Shown here: piece after piece, positions 1 to 9,907 of the stretch
Numbering within the stretch: position 1 is the stretch's first letter
Layout of the letters: the number at the start of each line of letters is the position of its first letter
NCBI GenBank assembly: GCA_032690845.1
Contig: CM064434.1
Span: 31,774,413 to 31,838,412 of the forward strand
DNA from: Eleusine coracana subsp. coracana
Lineage: Eukaryota > Streptophyta > Magnoliopsida > Poales > Poaceae
DNA: 64,000 bases
Direction: 5' to 3'
Position numbers and translations under genes: made by a program
The notes under the pieces: generated by a model
What the model was told of the DNA's origin: nothing
The model's database searches: none
Seen by the model: only the letters and a program-made list of their open reading frames with translations

Positions 1-57
1 AACTGCAGCGTTTAGATCAAGGAGATAAAACTGTTCAGGAGTATTTTAGTGAGCTTC
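1..57 (+). pseudogene. Ty3/gypsy gag fragment
   Basis: Frame 3 of the first 57 bases reads LQRLDQGDKTVQEYFSELQ. This is the conserved tract of the plant retrotransposon gag domain, and it aligns with QRFQQGSQSVEDYYQALQ in the gypsy gag at 17.5 kb. It is on the plus strand and stops abruptly where an LTR fragment begins, so it is a broken end. It may be the stump of the same element whose pol is inverted just downstream, because only about 190 gag codons would be missing between the two. The window edge hides the rest. Confidence 0.6.
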
Positions 58-637
58 AGGCTGTATATAAAGACCCTAGGGTCGTGCAAGACCCTCTGGA
101 CGCGCCCCGAATTGGGCTCAACTAGACACAAGGCCCAAAGACAAAAAATAAGCGACGCAGCACCGACACAGATTCTGGACTCTCTCTTGTTTTGACGATT
201 CCCGATGACTCCGGATGAATTTTGACATGAGGCCGGCGGCATTGGAAAGGTCTTCTCCTTATCTTTCCGTGCATATGTAGAACGTCCAAATCCGAGTCCG
301 TATGCGTCCTGGGCGACCGTTTTAGTACAGACTTGTCCTGGGCCCCGAAACAGACTCGAAGTCGGTTTTGATTGGGCCTCCACTTTGGCTTCCAAGCCCT
401 TGCTGGCCCTCCACGTTTCCAAATCCTTCTCCCATCATCTCCTGGTCCTCTCCATGGTTTCTAATCATAAAATAATCATTAGGTAGCAAACCATTCTCAA
501 AAGTAACATATAGCAAAGAACGTAGGAACGAGCTCACCTCTAAATTTAGTTGTCGTGTACGAGCTCTAGTCATTGGACCTTGCAAGTCCAGATTTGGAGG
601 AGTGTTGTGTGTATCCATAGGAGTGATGTCCTCATCA
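58..637 (-). repeat. Truncated gypsy LTR (minus orientation) containing the left inverted-repeat arm
   Basis: On the minus strand the LTR begins TGATGAGGACATC at 637, directly after the purine tract GAGGGGGAGGA (638-648). It runs left and is cut off at 58. Bases 58-574 are the reverse complement of about 4015-4533, with only about two differences seen by eye. The pol reading frame continues into this LTR until 322. Confidence 0.75.
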
Positions 638-3600
638 TCCTCCCCCTCTTGAAGTGGAGTCGTCCTCGACTCAAGCTCATCCTCTTCTCCCAAGTATGGT
701 TTCAAATCTGAAATGTTAAAAATAGGACTAACCCCGAACTCGGGAGGCAACTCAAGTTTGTATGCATTATCATTAATCTTCTCTATTATTTTGAATGGAC
801 CATCAGCTCTAGGCATTAGTTTAGACTTTCTCAATTCTGGAAATCTATCCTTCCTTAAGTGTAACCACACTAAATCTCCTACATCAAGCTTTACTTCCTT
901 TCTTCCCTTACTACCAGCAATTTTATACTTTTCATTCATCTTTTCAATGCTAAGTCTAGTGGTCTCATGTATTTGCAAAATAAATTCAGCACGCTCCTTA
1001 GCATCAATATGAACTCTCTCATTAATAGGTAGAGGAAGTATATCAAGTGGAGTACGGGGATCAAAACCATACACTACCTTGAATGGACTTACCTTGGTAG
1101 TAGAATGTGTTGCCCGATTATAAGCAAACTCAACATGAGGTAAGCATTCTTCCCATTGCTTCAAATTTTTCTTCAAAACAGCTCGCAACATAGTACCCAA
1201 AGTGCGGTTCACAACCTCAGTTTGTCCATCAGTTTGTGGATGACAAGTTGTAGAAAATAACAACTTTGTACCCAACTTATTCCAAAGCGTGCGCCAAAAA
1301 TGACTCAAGAATTTTGCATCACGATCTGAAACAATAGTAGAAGGCATACCATGCAAACGTACAATTTCTTTGAAAAAAAGATCAGCAATATAACTAGCAT
1401 CATCAGTTTTATGACATGATATAAAGTGTGCCATCTTGGAAAAACGATCCACGACAACAAAAATGCTATCGCTCCCCCTCTTAGTCCTAGGCAGTCCTAA
1501 AATAAAGTCCATAGAAATATCCGCCCAAGGAATAGAAGGAACAGGAAGTGGCATGTATAAACCATGTGGATTCAATCGAGACTTAGCTTTTTGACATGTA
1601 GTGCAGCGAGCAACAAAACGCTCAACATCTTTCCTCATCCTTGGCCAAAAGAAGTGTGTGGCCAAAATATCCTCTGTCTTCTTAGCACCAAAATGACCCA
1701 TCAATCCACCTCCATGCGCCTCCTGCAACAACAAAAGACGAACGGAACCAACTGGAATGCATAGGCGGTTAGCTCTAAACAAGAATCCATCATTCAACAC
1801 AAATTTGTGCCAAGCACGACCTTCTTTACAGTGCAGCAATACATCTTTAAAATCGACATCAACAACATATTGTTCTTTAATTGCCTCAAGTCCAAAAATT
1901 CTACAATCAAGTTGAGACAACAAAGTATATCGCCTCGATAAAGCATCAGCAATCACATTATCCTTCCCTTTCTTATGTTTAATAATATAAGGAAAAGACT
2001 CAATAAACTCAACCCATTTAGCATGTCTACGGTTCAAATTGCCTTGAGAACGAATATACTTAAGTGATTCATGATCATAATGAATAACAAATTCTTTGGG
2101 CAACAAATAATGACGCCACGTTTCTAAAGAACGTACAAGTGCATATAGTTCCTTATCATACGTGGAATAATTCAAAACAGGCCCAGTAATTTTCTCACTA
2201 AAGTATGCAACAGGTTTACCATCTTGCATCAGAACACCACCAATGCCTATACCACTAGCATCACATTCAAGCTCAAAAGTCTTATCAAAATTGGGTAATT
2301 GCAGCAATGGTGCATGTGTAAGTTTGTCCTTCAAAGCATCAAAAGACTCATGATGTACCTTACCAAAATGGAAGTCAACGCCCTTCTTTGTCAACTCATG
2401 CAATGGTGCAGCAATGGTGCTGAAATCTTTGACAAAGCGGCGGTAGAAACCTGCAAGACCAAGAAAACTCCTCACCTGTGTGATAGTTTTTGGTACAGGC
2501 CAGCTCTTTATGGCTTCAATCTTCGCCTCATCCACCTCAATTCCCTGTGGAGTCACAACATAGCCAAGAAAAGAGACTCGATCCGTGCAAAAGGTGCACT
2601 TCTCAAGGTTACCAAATAAACGTGCAACTCGCAAAGCATCAAAAACAGCACGCAAATGAATCATATGATCATCCGTGGATTTGCTATAAATCAAGATATC
2701 ATCAAAGTAAACAACCACAAATTTGCCAATAAAAGGTCTTAAAACCTCATTCATCAAACGCATGAAAGTACTGGGTGCATTAGTTAACCCAAAAGGCATT
2801 ACTAACCACTCATACAACCCGAATTTGGTTTTGAAAGCTGTTTTCCATTCATCTCCAAGTTTCATTCTAATTTGATGGTAGCCACTACGCAAATCAATTT
2901 TAGTGAAAATTATAGCACCACATAACTCATCAAGCATGTCGTCTAGCCTAGGAATAGGATGACGATACCTAATAGTAATGTTATTAATGGCTCTACAATC
3001 TACACACATACGCCAAGAACCATCTTTCTTAGGAACCAAAAGTACAGGAACAGCACAAGGACTAAGTGATTGACGAACATACCCACGATCCAAAAGGTCT
3101 TGGACTTGTCGTTGTATCTCCTTAGTCTCCTCAGGGTTGGTCCTATAAGCAGCACGGTTTGGTAAAATAGCACCAGGAATCAAATCAATTTGATGCTCAA
3201 TCCCTCTCAAAGGTGGCAACCCCGGGGGTATCTCAGCTGGGAAAACATCCTCATACTCCTGCAAAAGGTTAGTGACAGCAGGAGGCAAAGCACTAGAAGC
3301 AATATCACCAAGCAAAAACAAGGCTTGTTTGCATATCAAAGCATAGCAAATATCATCAGTAGAAATTTCAGCAAGCTCAGATTTTGTGGCAAGACATGAA
3401 CGACCTTGTAATTTAATTGCAGCACCCTTAGAACATGAAGAATCATTAACATTACTTGGTGTAGAAGCAGAATTAACAGGTTGCTGAATTTCAGGGCGTT
3501 TATTTTTCAAACTAGCAGCTCGTTCTAAATCAGCTTGTACAATTTCAGCAGGGGTCATTGGTAACAAAGTAATTTTAGTTCCTTTATGCATAAAAGTGTA

Positions 3601-3990
3601 CTTATTACTTTTACCATGGTGTACAGCATCATTATCAAATTCCCAAGGTCTACCCAATAAAAGTGAACAAGCTTGCATGGGTACAACATCACAATCAACA
3701 GAATCCACATAGGAACCAATGGAAAAAGGAACTCTGCAAGTTTGTGTTACCTTAGCTTTTCCAGAGTCATTTAACCACTGAATGTAGTATGGATGTGGAT
3801 GTGGGCGTGTGGTCAAATCAAGCTTCTTAACCACATCAGAACTCACCAAATTGTTGCAGCTTCCTCCATCAATGATGACACGTGCCCGACGGTTCTTGAT
3901 GACGAAGAAAATCTGGAACAAGTTATGTCGCTGCATCATCTCGGGTTGCTGGACTTGTGTGCTAAGCACACGCTGCACAATAATATTCAT
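322..3990 (-). CDS. Ty3/gypsy protease-RT-RNaseH-integrase polyprotein (gag lost)
   Basis: An uninterrupted 1222-codon retrotransposon pol frame. In order it shows: an aspartic protease (IIDGGSCNNL, about residues 39-48); reverse transcriptase with YFDD at 428-431; RNase H (ECDASG, D577); the integrase zinc finger (H759, H766, C796, C799); the DDE core (D828, D889, E925); and a GPF-type C-terminal module. No classical chromodomain is seen. Coding sense continues upstream of the first Met to about 4014 (end of gag), then stops at an inverted LTR piece, so gag and its CCHC knuckle are absent. The C-terminus runs through the polypurine tract into the LTR. That layout is known from CRM-type chromoviruses, but clade assignment is inference. 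The frame is intact, yet the element cannot be autonomous because its ends are rearranged. Confidence 0.9.
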   Translation of the reverse strand: MNIIVQRVLSTQVQQPEMMQRHNLFQIFFVIKNRRARVIIDGGSCNNLVSSDVVKKLDLTTRPHPHPYYIQWLNDSGKAKVTQTCRVPFSIGSYVDSVDCDVVPMQACSLLLGRPWEFDNDAVHHGKSNKYTFMHKGTKITLLPMTPAEIVQADLERAASLKNKRPEIQQPVNSASTPSNVNDSSCSKGAAIKLQGRSCLATKSELAEISTDDICYALICKQALFLLGDIASSALPPAVTNLLQEYEDVFPAEIPPGLPPLRGIEHQIDLIPGAILPNRAAYRTNPEETKEIQRQVQDLLDRGYVRQSLSPCAVPVLLVPKKDGSWRMCVDCRAINNITIRYRHPIPRLDDMLDELCGAIIFTKIDLRSGYHQIRMKLGDEWKTAFKTKFGLYEWLVMPFGLTNAPSTFMRLMNEVLRPFIGKFVVVYFDDILIYSKSTDDHMIHLRAVFDALRVARLFGNLEKCTFCTDRVSFLGYVVTPQGIEVDEAKIEAIKSWPVPKTITQVRSFLGLAGFYRRFVKDFSTIAAPLHELTKKGVDFHFGKVHHESFDALKDKLTHAPLLQLPNFDKTFELECDASGIGIGGVLMQDGKPVAYFSEKITGPVLNYSTYDKELYALVRSLETWRHYLLPKEFVIHYDHESLKYIRSQGNLNRRHAKWVEFIESFPYIIKHKKGKDNVIADALSRRYTLLSQLDCRIFGLEAIKEQYVVDVDFKDVLLHCKEGRAWHKFVLNDGFLFRANRLCIPVGSVRLLLLQEAHGGGLMGHFGAKKTEDILATHFFWPRMRKDVERFVARCTTCQKAKSRLNPHGLYMPLPVPSIPWADISMDFILGLPRTKRGSDSIFVVVDRFSKMAHFISCHKTDDASYIADLFFKEIVRLHGMPSTIVSDRDAKFLSHFWRTLWNKLGTKLLFSTTCHPQTDGQTEVVNRTLGTMLRAVLKKNLKQWEECLPHVEFAYNRATHSTTKVSPFKVVYGFDPRTPLDILPLPINERVHIDAKERAEFILQIHETTRLSIEKMNEKYKIAGSKGRKEVKLDVGDLVWLHLRKDRFPELRKSKLMPRADGPFKIIEKINDNAYKLELPPEFGVSPIFNISDLKPYLGEEDELESRTTPLQEGEDDEDITPMDTHNTPPNLDLQGPMTRARTRQLNLEVSSFLRSLLYVTFENGLLPNDYFMIRNHGEDQEMMGEGFGNVEGQQGLGSQSGGPIKTDFESVSGPRTSLY

Positions 3991-4014
3991 ATAGCCCGTG
4001 GTATCTCCGCCTCC

Positions 4015-4875
4015 AATGACTAGAGCTCGTACACGACAACTAAATTTAGAGGTGAGCTCGTTCCTACGTTCTTCGCTATATGTTACTTTTGAGAATGGTT
4101 TGCTACCTAATGATTATTTTATGATTAGAAACCATGGAGAGGACCAGGAGATGATGGGAGAAGGATTTGGAAACGTGGAGGGCCAGCAAGGGCTTGGAAG
4201 CCAAAGTGGAGGCCCAATCAAAACCGACTTCGAGTCTGTTTCGGGGCCCAGGACAAGTCTGTACTAAAACGGTCGCCCAGGACGCATACGGACTCGGATT
4301 TGGACGTTCTACATATGCACGGAAAGATAAGGAGAAGACCTTTCCAATGCCACCGGCCTCATGTCAAAATTCATCCGGAGTCATCGGGAATCGTCAAAAC
4401 AAGAGAGAGTCCAGAATCTGTGTCGGTGCTGCGTCGCTTATTTTTTGTCTTTGGGCCTTGTGTCTAGTTGAGCCCAATTCGGGGCGCGTCCAGAGGGTCT
4501 TGCACGACCCTAGGGTCTTTATATACAGCCACCACCGCACCATTAGGGTTCGGGTTTTGCTTAGATCAATTCTGTTCATAAACAGTTTCGCCGTTCATCG
4601 GTTTGTGAGACCCCAACTTCGAGAGTTTAATCATACATCTGCAATTGTGTTGCATTATTCGTTGTTCTTGCTTGTGTTCTTGATTCGCAGGCAGGGATTA
4701 GCCTTCTCGGCGAGGTCAATCGTCTTTTGGACGGTTGATAACCAGAGGAGACGTCGTGCTACGATTGCGGGGTTTAGAACGTGCTGTTCTGAAGCCGGAT
4801 CGATTTGTGTGTCGCCTCCGACCAAATCAACTTACCAAGAACCTTTCGGAAGATCGGGAACCCTTGTCCACATCA
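4015..4875 (+). repeat. Gypsy LTR, plus orientation, 5'-truncated, containing the right inverted-repeat arm
   Basis: The first 517 bases repeat the left arm in inverted orientation, including the C-terminal pol codons (TRARTRQLNLEVSSFL). The LTR then continues to its natural end CATCA at 4871-4875. The first 60 or so bases of a full LTR are missing. Long plus-strand reading frames here, such as 4167-4946, are LTR sequence rather than genes. Confidence 0.8.
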
Positions 4876-4877
4876 TT

Positions 4878-4889
4878 TGGTATCAGAGC
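4878..4889 (+). other. Primer-binding site, tRNA-iMet type
   Basis: TGGTATCAGAGC follows the LTR end CATCA after a two-base spacer, the standard position for minus-strand DNA priming. It marks this LTR as a 5' LTR, although pol-terminal coding sequence lies on its other side. Confidence 0.85.
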
Positions 4890-5329
4890 TGGGCCCTTGT
4901 TAAGAAGGGGAGAATGATGAGAACATCCTCCACTATTACCCGCTAGGGCGACGACCGTGTGAGCCTCTGAATAATCCCACCTTGCTTAGCTTGGGAGGTG
5001 GAAGCCACCTTAAAAGGGAGAGCCACCCTTCCCCTATCAGACTAGTCTTTTAGGGAGATTGGGCCTTTCCCTGAGTGGGGGCGCCGGTGTTGCGGTGCTA
5101 AGACTGCGGATTCGGGTCGTGGACCTAGAATCGGGTCGGTGTGTCAGGCTTTGGGCAGGAGTTGTGATGCTAAGATTGCGGGATTCAGGGAATCCGGATC
5201 GGTGTGTCGGGCTTTGTTCCACCCTACCTGGGCCGGATGTATCAAACAAGGCTTACATCATTATTATGATTAAGACGTACGTAATTCCCACTTCCAAGTT
5301 GGAGATTTAGTGCTTCACTGAGTGCAGTC
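4890..5329. other. No gene; short tandem duplication
   Basis: No coding frame is supported. Bases 4901-4926 look like a purine tract followed by TGATGAGAACATC, resembling another LTR start of the same gypsy family. About 5085-5220 holds two diverged copies of a roughly 60-70-base GC-rich unit containing CGGTGTGTC and GGCTTT. It is probably LTR or UTR debris. Confidence 0.45.
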
Positions 5330-5475
5330 AACGAAGAACCAGCATAAGCTTTCTCCAAAGTGGGAAGGACCATATGTTGTGAAGGAAGTCACTCGCTCGG
5401 GGGCTTACCGACTAATGTATGAAGACGACGATGATATACCAAATTCTTGGAACATAAATTAGCTACGTCATTTCT
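5330..5475 (+). pseudogene. C-terminal end of a Ty3/gypsy (Tat-like) pol
   Basis: The plus-strand frame reads SPKWEGPYVVKEVTRSGAYR, then about 15 residues later IPNSWN and, after one in-frame stop, LRHFY. This is the canonical end of integrase in grass Tat-type gypsy elements (WEGPY...GAYRL...PNSWN..LRRFY). Only this C-terminus is present. The family assignment is supported by the antisense ORF that follows at 6.1-7.75 kb, an arrangement described for the Tat lineage. Confidence 0.75.
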
Positions 5476-6147
5476 ATACTTAATTATTCCTTTGTATACT
5501 TATACATTATTCATGAATGAAACTTCAGTCTTTTTGATGAAAGATTTTTTAATGATTTTCATTCTATATTGTCTCGATTCCTTAATTTATTTTATTAAAC
5601 AATTGAGCCAGAGGGCTAGTAATAATGTCCCACCTTAGTCTAACCGTATTTTGGTTTTGGACTACTTTCTGACCGATTTCTTCTCTTTGAATACGGTCTT
5701 CATTTTCTTGGTCTAACGTCTATACATTATGGTTATATACTTTATACTGCATATCAGACTACCACTACACTAAACCCAGAGCCAAAGTGCGAGAGGTCAT
5801 GTGTAGACTGGTCGACTCTGCTTGTTACGCGGTTACGAGTCACAACCTAAAATGTTAAGGCAGACCGATACAATTTGAGTTTCTCAATGACAGAAACATA
5901 CTTATGACATTTTTATCAATCTTTTAAAGATGATAAGCATGAAACTAGTTTACATACAGGTAATATTGTTTTATTACATAGATATTGCTAATGATCTCTA
6001 ATATTACAGGATTTACAGCTCCTTTGAAGGAGAGGAAGATTCAGCTCGAAGCTCAACCTCAGGAGTTACTGGAGGAGTAGGCACAGTCGGATTGATCTCT
6101 ATATTGTCGACCAAAGCTCGGGAAGTCTCCAGCATGGAATCCAAGAG
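5476..6147. other. No gene; pol to antisense-ORF spacer
   Basis: AT-rich sequence between the gypsy pol end and the 3' end of the antisense ORF. No coding frame, terminal repeat or primer site is evident. Confidence 0.5.
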
Positions 6148-7754
6148 CTACTGGCATTGGTCGTCAGTCAAGTCTGGGTTGAAGCTCTCCTTGATCTTGT
6201 CCAATGGTAGAGCGGGAGACCAAGATTGGCAAATAGCCAGAACCTGACTCCCAGTTTCGGTCGCCACTTGTCGAGTGTTATGAGCAATATCTTCCGATGC
6301 ATGCTCCAGCAAGTACTCCAAGGAATGGCCAGACTGCTCCACTCGAATGGCATGAACATAGTCCATTGCCTTTCGAGTGGCGTAAGATAGAGCTGCAAAT
6401 GATAATTTATTGGTCAGTATGATCAAAAGAGGAATCAAGCAGATGTGAGAAATAACGAAGGGCTTACTGGCAAGTTTACATTTAAAGGATTTGGAGGTTC
6501 TCTTAGCTTCCTCTATCTTGGCGCCAGCCTCCTTCAACTCCTTCTGCAGCCGAGTGATCTCGGCCTTTTGGTCCTCAACCGATTTGGAGAGGTTTTCCTT
6601 CTCAGTATTCAAGGCATTGAGAAACCTTTGCTGATTGGAAGTCAACTTCTCCAGGTCGGCAACTTTCTAGTCATGAGCTAAAAGACAAATATTTGAATCT
6701 TTAGCATTAGAGTGATTGGGTGGTTATTTAAACAACAGGTGGTGAGTGATCTTACCAGCTAAATCTTCTCGGCCTTGGTTTAAGGCCTTGGTCATTTCTC
6801 TTTGGTCGGTCTGCAGCTTTTCAATCTCCTTTTGTGCTTTGGCAAGCTGCTGACCGGTGACTAGCGAAACACCAGCAAAGTGTTAGTCTTATTTAAAGAC
6901 TTGAAGACCAAAGAGTTTAGGACATACCAAAAGTCTCAGCTTCAAGGTATTCCACCCTAGCCTGTTTTCTCTCTACGAGAGCATATATTTTCTGTATACA
7001 AAAAGGGGTTAAGCTTAAAGGCAAGATTAAGACAAAGCAAAAGCAGAGTATTGAAGTACCTTGCTAGCTTCTCGATGTTGATGCATAATTTCCACATCCT
7101 CCACCTTGGGCCGACCGAGTAAATCTGCAGATAATGTCGCCTTACCTTTGTCAAGAGGTGAAGGGATGACAGCAGGAGCAGGTTGGGGTACAGGCGCCGG
7201 AATGGGGGCAGGAATTGCCTTGTTAACTGGCTTATCACCTCAGTCGACGTGTTTGATGACTTGCCGACCGACTTGGGCAGATCAGTTGGGCGAGGAGGAG
7301 GTCCAGACCGAGTGTCTCCGGACTCTTGGGCACTCTAAGAATCACTCGTCCGACTACTGTCAAAATGAATATGGAAGAGCTGTTGTGACTTGTGCTGATC
7401 GGCGGGAGAGAGCAGAGGACGGGGGGGGGGGGGGGGGGGGGGGAGGGGGTCGAGCTGTCGGCCAGGGAGTGGTTGCCGGCGGGGGCTTCAATTCGACCGG
7501 TGGCACAAGAGAGGAGATGGCAGTGCAGTGGCCGGGATGGGGGAGCGGCAGTGATCGACGGCGGCACAGGGATTCGGGGTACACCTCGGTGTCGATCGGG
7601 GGTTGGCCAGGGAGAAGGGAGGGTTGACTCCAGCTTGACCCAGAACCTTGCTTAGGTTTGGCCAAAATGCACCACGTTCCATTGCTCCAAACCTGGTGCA
7701 GATTTTTTTGATTTCCCAGGGAGTCATGTGCTCCAACTTTGCTTTTGGGGGCAT
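6148..7754 (-). pseudogene. Tat-lineage extra antisense ORF, multi-exon, decayed
   Basis: A spliced-looking minus-strand gene. Exons inferred from GT..AG borders and continuous coiled-coil coding are about 7754-7060, 6991-6928, 6860-6756, 6677-6468 and 6392-6148. The product starts MPPKAKLEHMTPWEIKK, has a proline-rich middle, then heptad-rich helices (KEIEKLQTDQ, LQKELKEAGAKIEEAKR), and ends with DDQCQ. Function is unknown; antisense ORFs between pol and the 3' LTR are reported for Tat-lineage gypsy elements. Damage: a CAG-to-TAG stop at 6667-6669 and a 23-G run (7421-7443) that breaks the frame in exon 1. Exon borders are my inference and were not tested against transcripts. Confidence 0.6.
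7421..7443. repeat. Poly-G homopolymer, 23 nt
   Basis: An uninterrupted run of 23 G, then A and five more G. It lies in exon 1 of the antisense ORF, where it encodes a proline run on the minus strand and changes the frame. Its length may also be a sequencing or assembly artefact. Confidence 0.9.
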
Positions 7755-8291
7755 GATCTAATTCGGCTAAGATTAAATTTGAAAATTCTAGAACAGAAAT
7801 GCTTTTCTTAGACCTTAGGGGAATTTTTAAGGGCATGAAATATTTACCAAAAATTCTCATAAAATTCTCACAATTCTATTTTAATGTGGCCATTCAGAAT
7901 ATGCAAAAACATTGGTGCACTTTCATGGGTTTTTGTGATGTTTGAGAATGGCTCTTATTTGGATAATCTGGATTTAATTAATTAATTTCTTCCTTATTCT
8001 TTGGCACCTTAATTATTTATATTTTAATTTTCTCTCAATTAGCATTAGGGTTAGCCTAATTACCATTTTGTGACATGGGATGTCACAACATTTTTTAGGC
8101 ACCCCACGGTTGCATTGAATATATGTATGAGCTCTCAAAATTGATGTCTTAGTATGCATATGGACTATTGTTGTATGAATTATTGATGCAAAAATTAGGA
8201 GGACCTCTACATATATTTATTGGAATAAGAATTCTTTTTATCTCAAATACAAGCTTTAATTGGTTGTTATCAACCACCAAAAATGGGGAGA
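7755..8291. other. No gene; AT-rich, then copia 3' internal end
   Basis: About 7755-8100 is the AT-rich region upstream of the antisense ORF. The last roughly 40 bases before 8292 (TTGTTATCAACCACCAAAA followed by TGGGGAGATT) resemble the end of a Sirevirus internal region with its polypurine tract, so this is the stump of a plus-strand copia element. Confidence 0.5.
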
Positions 8292-9907
8292 TTCAAAGTC
8301 AATCTAGGCCTCCATATGGGTTTTGGTTGATTAATGATGAATAATTAAAGGACTAATGATATTTGCTAAGTCTATGAGCAGGGCGAATACTTCATGCATC
8401 AAAGATGACCCCTCAAAATGAAAAGAAAAAAAACGAAAGAAGGCAACCAGCGACCCTTAGTTTTAATTCTTACTTTCTGAGTCATAAGTGTGTCGTACTA
8501 TCAAGAGGGACACAAGAAAGAAAGTGGTGAAATTAACCAAGTGCTATTAACACTTAACATCATATTACATTCCCAAAGCCTATAATCCCTTCCCCTCACT
8601 CTAGAACCCGGACAAGACCGGATATGGCCCGACTAGGCCGGCATGGGCTAAAACAGAACCAGTTATGGTTCTGGAGTCGAATCAGCGGGACTAAGACATC
8701 AATTTCTAGACTAAACAGGAATCAGGGTAGGCCGGACTAAGATGGCATCAGCTGTACTAAGACAGATCAGAACCCGGGAGTGCTGCTTCTGATCTTGGGC
8801 TCATCCGGACTAGGCCGGCAGTTTCCGGACTGGGCCGGGTAAATGACCCAACCGGACTAAGATTGCTTGGGTGGACTAAGCCGATTAATAAACTTTCCAG
8901 GAAGTTTTTCTTCGGGGAGCTGGTTGAACCGGACTAGGCCGAGTATTTCCAGACTAGTCCGATCACTAACACTTAGTCATTTTTAGGATGGGTTGAGCAT
9001 CCGTGTTATCTTTGAACTACAGGACCAGACTAGTCCGGGCCCCAATACTGGACTAGGCCGGGTCTGACACCCCCCAACGGCTCTTTTCTTCTCCCCTCCT
9101 ATAAATACACCCTTTCATCCCCATTGCTCGGTTGGCCACTCCAAAAAGCTGAAAAACACATCTGAACACTCTTGAGCTTCTCCAACTCTCCCCCAAGCCT
9201 GCTACTCCTATTATTGAAGGATTGAGAGGAGATTTGTGAGGATTCGAGTGAGCCACTTCATATTGCATTAGAGCACTTCATTTTCTCTTCACCATTGGCA
9301 TTGCTTGTGTTTGTTACTCTTGGGTATTCATCCCCTAGACGGTTAGGCGTCGTCCACGGCTCCCAAGCTTGTGTTTGAAGACCCGGGAAGTTCGGATTGC
9401 CCTCCTTGCAAAGGATTAATAGTGGAAAACCAAGTCTGACCTTTGTGGTTGCTTGGAAGAGGTTCTAGGGTTGAGAGCAACCCAGTCCTTTGTGGTCTCC
9501 TCAACGGAGACATAGGTTCCTTTCTGGGACTGAACTTTGGTGAACAAATCCTAGTGTCTTGTGTGCTTGTTCTTGTTCTTGTTGTTCGTATTCACTATTT
9601 GTGCCATATTATTGTGTCTCACTTAAAATACTTGTGTCGCTTGTTCACTAGCGTACTTGTACTATTTTAAGCTTCCTAGTACTTGTCATTACTTGTCTCT
9701 AGCTCCTGGTTTATTTGTTGTCTCATAGATATCGATTTAGAGCTTGTTCTACAATCTATCGTGTGTAGGACCCGGACTTGGACGGTAACCCTAGCAGACT
9801 AGGACGCCAACACTTGCATCTTAGTCCGGCCTCTATCTGAACTAATTTTTTTAATTAGTAGTTCACAGGAGTATTTGCCTATTCACCCCCCCTCTAGGCA
9901 ACTTTCA
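8292..9907 (+). repeat. Sirevirus-type copia 3' LTR
   Basis: It begins just after a purine-rich tract and ends TATTCACCCCCCCTCTAGGC followed by AACTTTCA, the hallmark terminus of Opie/Ji/SIRE-type LTRs in grasses. It contains a TATA box, CCTATAAATA, near 9098. The base after the end is not a primer site, so this is a 3' or solo LTR. The start TTCAAAG rather than TTGAAAG suggests mutation of the terminal TG. The other LTR of the pair was not found. Confidence 0.75.
8600..9065 (+). repeat. Degenerate GC palindromic array in U3
   Basis: Many dispersed copies of CCGGACTAGGCCGG-like units (variants CCGGACTAAG, CCGGACTGGGCCGG, ACTAGTCCG) sit in the 460 bases upstream of the TATA box. They are not a strict tandem array. 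Palindromic arrays upstream of the core promoter are reported for Sirevirus LTRs; a promoter or packaging role is inference. Confidence 0.7.

Noticed and set aside
4167..4946. 259-codon plus-strand open frame
   Set aside because: It lies in the gypsy LTR, and the same peptide is encoded by the inverted copy at 12-422; it is a chance frame in a repeat.
7106..7627. Plus-strand Gly-rich frame across the poly-G run
   Set aside because: Antisense to the coiled-coil exon; its glycine run comes from the G homopolymer.
8600..9065. Regularly spaced GC repeats resembling a CRISPR array
   Set aside because: Units are degenerate, spacing is irregular, there are no unique spacers of constant length, and the setting is a plant LTR.
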